The notes beneath the pieces were generated by a model. The model was not told the origin of the DNA. It saw only the letters and a list, made by a program, of their open reading frames with translations, and did not search any database. From assembly GCA_007026445.1 (NCBI GenBank), contig VDMD01000010.1, positions 682,001 through 746,000 of the forward strand: 64,000 nucleotides of DNA, given 5' to 3'. Source of the DNA: Schizophyllum amplum (Eukaryota; Basidiomycota; Agaricomycetes; Agaricales; Schizophyllaceae). Below are positions 34,141-45,013 of this stretch, in pieces (positions within the stretch are counted from its first letter, which is position 1; the number at the start of each line of letters is the position of its first letter). Made by a program: the position numbers and the translations under genes.

Positions 34141-37100
34141 ATGAGTGCCGACGGACCGACCCCGTCCCAGACTAGTGATGTTCTCCTCGCCTATGCGCCA
34201 GACATTCGCGAGAAGCCAGTCGCGCGCTACCTCCTCAACTTTGACTGGTCGTGCACCCCGCTCGGGCCAATGGCCCAATGGCCACAGTCCTTGAAGACTG
34301 TTGTCGCGCTCATGCTTGCGAACCCATCGCAATGCTGCATGTTCTGGGGACCGGAGAAGACGCTGCTGTACAACGACGCCTGGGCGCAGATATCGGGTGC
34401 AAAACATCCACATCTCATGGTGCGCAGTGTCTCCTAGATTCGCATGCGTGTTCTGAATATGGGTTATAGGGCAGGCCAGGCAGGGTGGCGTTTCACGAGA
34501 TATGGCATACCTTCTCGCATCACTGCGAGCAAGTGTACAGCGGCAAGGTGCGATTTATACCAGAAAGACAACAAGGTGACTAACAGACAAGTAGTATGTA
34601 GGCCGTGTAGACGACCTCGTCCTGTTCGAATCCCATCCTACCGAGGAGCAGACCAACAGCTTCCCTGGTCCAGCATCGGCGTCAGTGTCGCCCATCTGGA
34701 CCACAGACGACCCCCCAATTTTGGAGACGTATTTCACGTGCGTGATACGGTGTTAGTCCAGCAGCATTGTACTGACCCCGAGGAAGATGGTCCTACCTTC
34801 CCGTTCAGATTGAGGACGGCAGTGTGGGCGGTATAATCAACAAGTGAGTCGACGTCGCATTCGCGACTCGCATCTACTGAGTATCTCACTCTTCAGTTGC
34901 GTCGAAACAACAGACAAAGTCCTCTCTGAACGACGCATGCTCACCGTCCGCCGTGTCGCCGAATCCACCGCCGTCGCCCAGACTACCGCCGAGTTCTGGC
35001 CCGCCATCACCACCGCCTTCTCCGAGAACGAGCACGACTTCCCGTATTTCATGTGCTACGCCGCCATTACGCCCGACGCCTCCTGCGGCACGCCGTCCAC
35101 CGGCAGCGAGCACTCCGTCTCCTCCGCCGCGGACTCCCCCTCGCACCGCTCCACCATCTCCCCCATCCGCCTGCAGCTGAAGGAGGCGGTGGGCATACCC
35201 AAGGGCCATCCTGCGGCCCCGCCTACGGTCGAGCTGCACAGCATGGGCGACTCGGATGTGCCGTGGCCGTTCTTAGAGGCGTGCATATCGCGCCTCCCCG
35301 TGCGCGCGCGAAATCCCTTCCCCGTCGTTGTTGGAGCGGCCGGTGACACGGGCCGCGCCTGGGCAGAATACGCCGCAAATCGCGCGTGGGGCGATACACC
35401 TGGGGATGCCGTCCTCGTTCCCTTAACCAGCCCCGACGGCGGACTCATCGGGGTGCTGGTGTTGGGGTTGAACACGAGAAGACCGTACGCGGGCGCGTAT
35501 GCGAACTTTCATGCGACGCTGGTGAAGAATTTGAATGCGAGCTATGCGGCGACGTTGGCGTTTGAACAGCAAATTGAGCGGGCGGATGAGCTGGGGGCGC
35601 TGGATAGGGCGAAGACGGCGTTCTTTCAGAATGTGTCGCATGTGAGTTTGGGTGTTCTGTTTATCTGATTTCTGTTCGAGTATTTACGAATCAACAGGAA
35701 CTGCGCTCACCTCTGACGCTGATTCGCGGGCCATGCGAGGATGCTCTAAGGGGCGACAAGCAATCGCTAGACGCGACCTCGCGAACGCGGTTCAAACTGA
35801 TCGACCGCGCGAGCAGGCGGCTATTGCGGCTCGTCAACAGCCTCATGCTATTCTCGAGCGCGGAGGCAAGGAAGTTGCAGGTGAGCACGCGGCGTCAAGA
35901 CAGCGGTTGTGTTCGGAGTTTTGAAAATGGCTCTAAGAGATACGCCTAGAGAATCATTACTGACGAGGTCGTAGGCTCACTATCGCCCTGTCAGGCTGGG
36001 CGCTGTGACGGCGGACATGGCGTCCCTATTTCGATCTGCAATTGAGCGCGCTGGCTTAGGTGACTTTAAACTTTTCACAGTGGTGACCGCTTCATCAATC
36101 TGGTATTCGTACTGACCGTGCTCCAATCTAGCCTTCAACGTCACCTGCGAGGACGAGAATGACAAGATGGTCTTCATTGACATCTTCTTGTGGGAGAAGA
36201 TCGTCTTCAATCTGCTGTCGAACGCGCTTAAGTATACGAGAGAAGGGTACGTATGGCGTGCAAGATGTTTTTGCTGCGCCTGATCATGCCGGTGTCGTAT
36301 CTACAGCTACATCAACGTCAACCTCAAATATTCGTCCACGGAGGCCATGCTACGCGTGGATGATTCGGGGTGCGGGATTCCTGCCGATCATGTTGGGCGC
36401 GTCTTGCACCGCTTTCATAGGGTGGAGACGTCGGAGGGGCGTTCGGTCGAGGGTGCGTCCTTACTCTTCAGGAAAAGCAAACTCAGCTAAAACCCTAGGT
36501 TAGGCACTGGCATCGGCCTGGCGCTGACCTCTGAGCTCGTCAAGCTGCACGGCGGGCACATCGATGTGTCGAGTGAGCCTGGGCACGGCTCGGCATTCGT
36601 TGTACACCTCCCGCTGGGCGACAAAACACCTGCCGCAGGAGGACGTGTCGCACATCCCGCAGGATCTGGATACAGCCCAGGAAGGCATGGACCGGCTCGC
36701 GACAGACGCGGGCGAGTGGCTGGCGGATGACTCGGCTGAGACGACGAGTCCAAGGGTCGGGCAATACTGCGGTGGAGCAGGGCCTAGAAGCGGAGGTGGC
36801 GCTTCAGCCGTTCTCGGTGCTGTTGGTGGAGGATAATGAGGTGAGTATACTATAAGCGTTGCAAGTCGAGAGCAGCGGTTGCGGAATTTCATGATGCTGA
36901 CGCGTATATTTGCAGGACGCAGGGCAGTATATCCAGTCCATTCTGCGGACGATTGTGCGCGATGTGGTGACCGTGCCGGATGGGAAGGCCGCGCTGGAGT
37001 ATGTTGATGCTGAGGAGAGGAAGCCGGACTTGATCGTCACGGACATGATGAGTGAGTAGGATGAGGTTGAGCCGGAGATACAACTAATATTCTCAATAGT

Positions 37101-40100
37101 GCCCCGCATGAACGGCGCGGAGCTTCTGCAGGCGCTCGCGCGTCATCATGATACGGGCGTGCAATCAATACCGGCCATTGTGCTCACTGCACGCACGGGC
37201 AGGAGGGAGATTCGCGGGTGGAAGGATTGCTGGATGGCCCCGTTGACTATCTGCTGAAGGTTCGCTTGCTCGAGGCTACAAGCGTCATAGTAATCTCACT
37301 CATCCCTCTCTTTCAGCCCTTCAGTTCTCCGGAGTTGACACAACGCGTTCAAACTCGATTGGAAGCGTTACGGCAGAAGCAGGAGCTAGAGCGTCTCGTC
37401 ACGCAGAGGACGGCTGCGCTTGAGGGCGCGCAGATACGGTATAGGCGCATGAGCGAGCTGGCTCCCGTTGCAATCTTCGAGACCGATGAGAATGACCGAG
37501 AACTGATCACATTTGCGGTAAGCGTTTCTCGTCACAGGTGGCTTCTATCCGCTGACAAGACATTTTGTAGAACGAGCGCTTCTTTACGCTGACTGGTTTG
37601 CCGAAGTCACTTCCCCTTCGTCTTGAAGTGTTCATCGATATGTATGTCTTGCTTTTTCTTGATTAAGCAGCTCGCAGTTGACTAATACGACTCGCAGGAT
37701 CGTACCGCAACATCAGGCTATCGTTCGCGAGCACTGGGCTGATGTTCTGGAGAAACGCGTGACGGCAAGATTCGACTTCCTGTAAGCATCGTCGCGTAGT
37801 GCCACCAAAATTGTCGCTCAACATACCGGCTCAGATTCATAGACGACAAGAACGTGTTTGCCGAAATTATACCATCCGTGACTGGGGGATTGCGTACGTT
37901 TATTTTACGCCTGTTGTAACTGCACACTCACACGTATGACAGTGGCCACCCTGACCGATCAAACGGAGCAACGACGTTTCCTGGCCCAACAACTGGATAC
38001 AGAGCGTGCCAAGGCGGATGAGGCCGTACGCCAACGCCGTCTACAGGAGGCCTTCATTGATATTGGTCAGACTTGCTTTTCCTCTCGCCATACTGGACAG
38101 AAAGCTGATAAGCAACATGCAGTTTCCCATGAGCTCCGAAACCCACTTTCCGCTATCTTGCAGAGTGCAGACCTGTTGTCGGGATCGGTTGTGCGTCTCA
38201 GCGACATCGTGCACGAGCTCTTCGCATCTGTCAAGAGCGGCGTACCTCCTTCAGGCCAGCGAATGAAGAAGCTGGTCAGCGTGTTTCCATTCCGTTTGTG
38301 GTCAAAGCAAAACTAACGAGTTATGTAGATCTCTGAAAGCGAGTCAGAATTCCAGGACGCAAGTCATGCGATCGCATCTGTGGAGCTTTGCGCTCGACAC
38401 CAAACAATCATTGCCAGCGATATCCTGGTTGTCTCGCGCTTGGACTCGTTAGTGGCTTTTGTCTTGCGTCTCACGATAAGCTAACGTCTTGCTTCAGTAA
38501 TTTGCTGAGCGTGAAGCCGACGGCTTTCCACCTGATGGATGAGATGCGAGTACGTACACGCTACCAACCAGGCTTTGCCAGTTGAACTTGAGGGCGCTCC
38601 TCAGAGTACATTAGCGATGTTCTCAGTCCAGGCCGAGAACCAGAACATCAAATTTTTGCTCAAGACAGACTCTGGCATCGATGAGGAGACAAGAATAGTG
38701 GCCGATCCGACAAGGTGCGTGTTTGTCTTAGCTTCTCTAATGTAAACTGATTATGCCCAGATTATGTCAAATACTGGTCAACTTGATGTGAGTGGCATAT
38801 CAGATGCACGTCTCTCTCATCCTTTGTGCTAACCCGATTCGCAGCTCGAATTCATGCCGCGTGCTAGAGTGAGTCCGCATTTGCGGTGGCGTGCCAGAAG
38901 CACTGATCACTACATCGTAGGTCTTGGGATGGTAATCGCGAGATCAGCATACAGATGGCACTGTGCCATGAGCGGCCCTTCTCTCTACCTGTTCGTTCGA
39001 AGGAAGGCTCAGACGAAGAGGCCCATTCCTCCCCTCTATGGCTTACCTTCCATATATCCGACACAGGACCCGGAATCGCGGTCGAGGATCAAGCGCGCCT
39101 TTTCACGCGCTTCAATGATGTACAGTCGGCACATAGTACTACCAACCGGCGTTCCTCCAGCATGGGCGGCACCGGGCTCGGTGCGTATACTTGTTAGCTT
39201 TGCCTCTCGTCCACCACTGAGGTTTCCTAGGTCTCTATCTATGCCGGAAACTTGCTGAGCTACAAGGCGGCGCCATCAAGTTTGACGGCGCAGCGGGCAT
39301 GGGCGCCTCCTTCTTGTTCTACATTGAAGCTCGGCTCGCGGCACCGGCCCCCAGTGCCTTCTCCCCGTACACAAAGCGCAGCTCGGAGCGCTTCGAGAAG
39401 ACGGGCTCCATCTCACCCCGTCCCGGGATCTCGCGGACGACCTCGGACGTCATTCTGCATAATGCGTCCGTTGTCAAGCAGCGGACCGCCGACAACGACA
39501 AGGCGCATAACCAGAATACGGCTCAACTCGAGCCGACGGTCGAGGTCGTGGGCCCGGAGTTCAGGCCGGACCTCGTAGCTGAGAGGTTACTAGGGACGTC
39601 TGTGGTGGCCAGTCCGGATATCGAGCCGGATATGTTTCTGAAGAGGTCGGAGGTACGGCTGGAGGAGGAGGCAGCGAGGAGGAGGCGGGACGGAATGAAG
39701 CTTAATCGGGAGCAGAGGCAGAAGAGCATGCATAAGCAGGAGGAGGAAGCGGCTGCGCGGGCGGATTTGCATGTGTTGGTGGTGGAGGATAATGTGCGTT
39801 CAGTCGGTGCATAGTGACGTGTTTGGTGCTGACTTTCAGGAAGGCGGTGAACCAGAAGCTGCTACGGAGGCAGCTGGAGAAAGTAGGCTTCGGGGTCGAG
39901 ACGGCGAACCATGGGCTGCAAGGTGGGACCATTGGCTTTACGAGGTCTTGCGATGATCGCTAATAATTCGCCGTGCAGCTCTGCAATACCTCGAGGAGGG
40001 TATTTCAGACTCTTCGTCGCACCCATACCCATCCGCGGTCCTGATGGATCTTGAGATGCCTGTCATGTAAGCGACTAGACGTTGTCCGCAAGTGCGCGCG

Positions 40101-40466
40101 ACTAACGAGCACACGCAGGGACGGCCTCGAAGCGACTTCCCGTATCCGCGCCTGGGAGGAAGAGGGCAAGCTGCCCACGCCGCGGATGCCCATCTTCGCC
40201 ATCACGGGAAACGCAAGGCAGGGGCAGGTCGATGCGGCGCTGGCGGTGGGGATGGATGATGTGTTTATAAAACGTGAGTTGAGTGCTGCTTATTAGGCGC
40301 GGGTTGGGGTATAATCTTTTGTTGATACTGACGTTTTTTTCCTCCCTCCTCCACAGCTTACAAGGTGACGGACGTAGTTGCGCGAATCGACAAGGACGGG
40401 GAGCGAAGGGGTTCTGTTGAGGGTTTTGTTCCAGCAGATGATACGACTCCTCGGGGGTCTTTGTAG
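34141..40466 (+). CDS. Dual hybrid histidine kinase (PAS-HK-REC-PAS-HK-REC)
   Basis: This large multi-exon gene (roughly 1,600 residues) holds two complete sensor-kinase/receiver modules. Module 1: a PAS-like N-terminus ([30 protein letters not shown]), H-box [19 protein letters not shown] (His 35639-35641), N-box [28 protein letters not shown], then a receiver with VLLVEDNE and phospho-acceptor DLIVTDMM (Asp 37042-37044). Module 2: PAS ([18 protein letters not shown]), H-box [13 protein letters not shown] (His 38128-38130), N-box [26 protein letters not shown], then a receiver with [18 protein letters not shown] and [12 protein letters not shown] (Asp 40046-40048). There is no membrane segment, so it is probably cytosolic. 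It would feed a phosphorelay via Ypd1 to Ssk1/Skn7-type regulators (family knowledge). Three one-base shifts sit around receiver 1 (36623-36626, 36754-36756, 37200). The rest splices cleanly. Confidence 0.88.
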
Positions 40467-41540
40467 GCAGGATGCCTTTCATTTGCGATGATCTCGTTTC
40501 CCCGTCAACGTCCTTCCTCTCTCCATGACACTTGTTCATCGCATCTACTGGCGCGTTCATCCTTGCATCTCTTCATCCTATTGTATTCGCTCGGTCTCAG
40601 GTGTATCGTTAGCTTTTATTGGGTTGCGTTGCGTTGTTATTGGGTCGCGCTGGATTGCTATCGGGGCTCATGCAGATTATCACGTACTGCACGGACGGTC
40701 TTCTTCTGCCCATGCACAAGGCCATACTACTCGCTACTACTCTGTTCTCTGTATTTCTAGATATCGGTGTCATAAATGTGGGATCTTTGGTCGTTAGATT
40801 CGCAGAAATGCGTGACCGCGGTTGGGCCGCGGACTACCTATCGCCGGCGATGTCGACGCGATCTGTCAAGAAAGCAGCAACGATGATTAAGACGTTGCGG
40901 AGATACGCTTGCGCAGCTCTGAGTTGGTGCGATGGCCTCAGAAGGTTCGATGATGCCAATCGTGTCCAGTATCAACTGCCAAGCCGGCGCCCATGCACTG
41001 CTCGTCGTCGTCGAGGAGTCGACCTCCCCGGATGCCTGCGCAATGCGGGTTGCGTGCGAGCGATAGATCTTGCCGCATCCAACAGTGAACGTTTGAACAG
41101 TCAACATGCATAGCACGTCACGAGTTCGTTGAAGTCGAAGACAATCACGAGGATCGTTCGTGCCACCGTTGAACAGTGAACACGGCGCGAGTCGGAGCTG
41201 CAACCTCGGGATCTTTCGCAAGCCACGATGCATGATGAGCATGAGACTATCATTATGCTCTTCTCGGGAGAGATTGGGTTGATAGAATCACGAGAGGTCC
41301 GGCTGGTCCCAGACTGAGCTGAGGATACGGATCCCCTAAACTACCGCCAGTTGGTGATAAGCACAGTAGAGTCAACGACGACACAACAGAGTGACCAACG
41401 TTCGCGATGTGATTCTTCCGTCAAGTGGCTTGGGCATTGCGACCATCGTGGGGGAGAACAAGCGTCGACGGAATGCAGACCCCTGCCAGGTGAATTCAGA
41501 AGCACGGTTGGCGTCCGGAGTGCCGCGCCCGAGAGCGCCG
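40467..41540. other. Spacer upstream of malate dehydrogenase
   Basis: Only short ORFs without conserved blocks occur. No repeat of note. Confidence 0.6.
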
Positions 41541-41542
41541 CC

Positions 41543-41568
41543 CCAATGGGGATGGGGCCGTTTATATA
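41543..41568 (+). promoter_or_regulatory. CCAAT and TATA boxes of malate dehydrogenase
   Basis: CCAAT (41543-41547) and TTTATATAGG (41561-41570) lie about 115 and 95 bp before the ATG. They are followed by a pyrimidine-rich leader with repeated TTGCCC(A/C), a layout typical of highly expressed fungal genes. Confidence 0.7.
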
Positions 41569-41660
41569 GGCCTGCCCCACTCGGCTTGCCCCACTTTGCC
41601 ACATCCCCCCATCGCTGCCCATTCCCCATCGTTGCCCATCGTCCCTCATCTTAAGTCATC

Positions 41661-43084
41661 ATGGTCAAAGCAGTTGTCCTTGGTGCCGCAGGTGCGTGCA
41701 AATCAGTAGTGTAGAGGTGTACTGAGCTAACTGGACGTCGAACGCAGGCGGTATCGGCCAACCCTTGTCGCTTCTCCTGAAGACGAACCCAGCGGTCACG
41801 CAGGTGGGTGGACAACTCTTGCGGGGAGACGATGTGCTCAGATAACATCCCCTCCAGCTCTCGCTGTTTGATATTGTCAACACCCCAGGTGTCGCCGCCG
41901 ACCTCTCGCACATAGCCACCCCCGCAAAGGTCGAGGGCTTCCTTCCCAACGACGATGGCCTGAAGAAGGCGCTCACCGGCGCCGACGTTGTCGTCATCCC
42001 TGCCGGTGTTCCGAGGAAACCTGGCGTGAGTACCCCATCCCCAGTTGCTGGCTTCCCAGGCACTGACAATGCATTCTCCAGATGACGCGGTGAGTAAACA
42101 ACGCAAGCGCACGTTCCGCCGGCGTGCCGATTGCTGACTGCTTCCTTCCTTCGCGCAGAGATGACCTGTTCAAGGTGTGCATGAGCATGGACGCGTCCAG
42201 GCTCGCGAGCTAACACACCAGACCAGATCAACGCCGGCATCGTACGGGATCTGGCGGTGGGCATCGCGGCCAGCGCGCCCAAGGCCTTCGTCCTTGTCAT
42301 CTCCAACCCCGTGAACTCGACCGTGCCCATCGTGACCGAGGTGTTCAAGAAGGCGGGCGTGTACGACCCGAAGCGCATATTCGGCGTCACCACGCTCGAT
42401 GTCGTGCGCGCTTCGACGTTCGTCGCGGAGAAGCTCGGCGACCTGAGCAAGGCGTCCAGCGTCGTCGTCCCCGTCGTCGGTGGCCACAGCGGCGTGACGA
42501 TCGTCCCGCTGCTGTCGCAGTCGTCGCACCCGCTGCCGTCGAGCTTGGGCAAGGACGAGCTTGCGGCGCTGATCAAGCGCGTGCAGTTCGGTGGCGACGA
42601 GGTCGTGCAGGCAAAGGCGGGCGCGGGCTCGGCGACGCTGTCGATGGCATACGCGGGTGCGGAGTTTGCGATGAAGATCATCAGCGCGCTTACCGGCCAG
42701 AGCGGTGTCGTCGCGCCGACGTTTGTGAGCTTGGCCTCCGACCCGTCTGGCGGCGATGCTATTAAGAAGGAGATCGGCCGCGACCTGGAGTACTTCTCGG
42801 CGAACGTCGAGCTTGGGGTATGTCGTTGGTTTTACTGCGTTTCATTGACAAAACTGACGTGTCTGGTGCAGCCTGAGGGTGTGAAGAAGATCCTGCCTCT
42901 TGGTAACATTACTCCCGAGGAGGCATCTCTCGTCGCGGCGGCGGTTCCGGAGCTGGCGACCAACATTGAGAAGGTGGGTCTGATCTCTTCATACCATAGA
43001 TGAAGAACGTAGCTAACTGGGTGTTCTCAGGGCGCCAACTTCATCCTCACCCCGGCGCAGGCTCCCGAGAAGGCCAAGGTCTAA
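41661..43084 (+). CDS. MDH: NAD-dependent malate dehydrogenase
   Basis: Eight exons (41661..41691, 41748..41803, 41858..42025, 42082..42089, 42159..42174, 42227..42817, 42872..42973, 43031..43084) give 1,026 nt, 341 residues. The enzyme interconverts malate and oxaloacetate with NAD. Visible are the Rossmann start [39 protein letters not shown] with the substrate arginines, [27 protein letters not shown], and the catalytic-His block [13 protein letters not shown]. It lacks a mitochondrial presequence, since the nucleotide-binding strand begins at residue 2, and the end EKAKV is not a peroxisomal signal. A cytosolic form is therefore most likely. Exons 4 and 5 are only 8 and 16 nt and encode the MTRDDLFK loop. 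Confidence 0.97.
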
Positions 43085-43461
43085 TCCAGGGCGCGTGATG
43101 AATCAAGGTTCAGTCGACCGAAGGCGATGAGTATGTTAGAGGAAGTCATGCCATAGTTGCAGCATCATCTGTACCATATAAACAGTGCCATGTACAATTA
43201 TTGCTTCTGCACGAAAGGATCAAGTGACTGGGTCGCATAGCTTCAACTTCAAGCTTCAAGTTCGAATACTGTAGTGGAAGATGACGCGTCACGGTGACTC
43301 ACCTCCAAACTTCCATCACGTGCAAATGCCGGATTGGGGACAAGGGCGCGACGCGACGCGTCTTGTTTCCGACTTGCATAGTCCCCCGTTCCGATCTGCG
43401 TCTTCCTCGTCAACCCATCGCGTTGACCTATCTCGTCATTTACCCTGATTCCTATCGCAGC

Positions 43462-44560
43462 ATGCCTTCCAAGCGCACTACCAAGTCGAATGATGTTGGC
43501 TTCACGGCCTCGCAGCAGTCCAGCACGAGCAGTGACGATACGTACGTGTCGTGTGCGCTGTCTCATCGCGTCTGTGTGCGGGTTGCTATACGCGATTTGT
43601 CTCTGACCGGATTGATATCTTCACACGTCTGATCTCTGGACGCCGTTACTACCTGACCGCGCGACCTCAGGCTCTATTCGGACGCGACTGATCTCCCCTC
43701 AGCTTTCAGTCTGCAGTCGCCGAGCAGATACTAGGTGCGTACTTGGTGGATATGCACTCTGCGAGATACCAATCTACACTCCCTACAGCCGACCAAGAGA
43801 AGAAAAAGAAAGAGAAGGAGAAGAAGTTCCTGGCAGCAGCTAAGAAGCGGATTGATACAGAGGTGCGACGCGTGTTCTTACTGTACAACGACCGCACACT
43901 GACTGTACCCACTTGGAGGTTGCGGCTGCTGCAGACGACTTCAACAGTTCGCTATCCGCTGTGTGAGTCTCACATTATCCTGTTGTCGATGGTGCATCGT
44001 GCGACCGTCGATACTGCCCCCACATCACTCATGCTACGTCGCTCCCATCGTCGACGTCCCCCGGATCTCATCCCCGTCCTCTCCCCAGAAACGACACGTT
44101 CAACAACTTCGTACAACAGTACGCGCAGTGCGAGGACGAGATTCGACTCTTGTGGACGCGTGTGGAGGCGGAGCAGAAGAAAATGCTGGTAAGTGGTGTG
44201 ATCCGGTGGCTGAGCGTTGGGCTGTATGCGTCTTCCGCCCGCTGTTGTCTTACCGCAGCTGTCCTACTGCACCTCCTCTTCCGCCTTGACTCTTCTGCTT
44301 GGACTCTCCCCCCTTCGTAAACCGCACTTGCTCACCCGCCATCCGCCAGCACCTTGCGCAAGCCCGCCACGCGCTGAACGTCCAGGCGGACCACGACCGG
44401 CAGGAAGGGCAGATCGCCGGCCTGGCGAAGATGAGTGAGGCGTGCAAGGGTGGGTATATGCGCCTTGTTTGTGCATGTATGTTATGTACTGACGGAATCG
44501 GGCTTTGTCTGTTTAGAGACTCAGTCGCTCATCGAGCTCATCGATCCTTCGGCTGCATGA
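43462..44560 (+). CDS. Small coiled-coil protein, uncharacterised
   Basis: Six exons (43462..43541, 43703..43862, 43919..43962, 44089..44188, 44350..44449, 44517..44560) total 528 nt, 175 residues. The start MPSKRTTKSNDVGF is followed by FQSAVAEQILGAYLVDMHSARYQ, a lysine/glutamate-rich helix (QEKKKKEKEKKFLAAAKKRIDTE), FNNFVQQYAQCEDEIRLLWTRVEAEQKKML, HLAQARHALNVQADHD and the end ETQSLIELIDPSAA. Most of it should form coiled coil. I do not recognise the family with confidence. The exact splice-frame agreement across five introns supports a real gene. The first intron (161 nt) is unusually long for this window and could hide a small exon. Confidence 0.75.
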
Positions 44561-45013
44561 AGATGGCCCGGCGCTCTACGGCGACTCTTCGGGCGCCTTC
44601 GATTTCGATTTCCACTGCACTTGGTTCTCTGCCTTCGCTGGCAATTCTGCTTTCTGGGACCTGTACTACCGCTTTCGCTGAAGCGCTCGAATCTCGCTTT
44701 CTTGCTCTAGCCAGGATGTGGTCTATCGCTATGCTCCTCCATCACTGTGCTCTCTGCTATGGACTCTCTTGTTGCTCTGATGGCTAGCTTGCTCTTCGGT
44801 TATTCCCACTCTAATGCTGCTGCTGCTCTCTGTCCGTTGCTTGTACGTCATACAGCGTAACGTCTGTTTGTCTCAAAATCTGTACTTATTACTGCGTGAA
44901 ACCTATCGACTTCATGCGAGCCAGGACTGCCGTCGCAATACATAAGCACCATTCGAGAACGGATATGTTGGAATAAATACTGTCACAACCTTGAAATGAT
45001 AAGTTACTAAGCG
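44561..45013. other. Convergent 3' intergenic region
   Basis: Holds the 3' ends of the coiled-coil and amine oxidase genes. No other feature seen. Confidence 0.5.

Noticed and set aside
41665..42681. 338-codon minus-strand ORF
   Set aside because: Antisense shadow of malate dehydrogenase.
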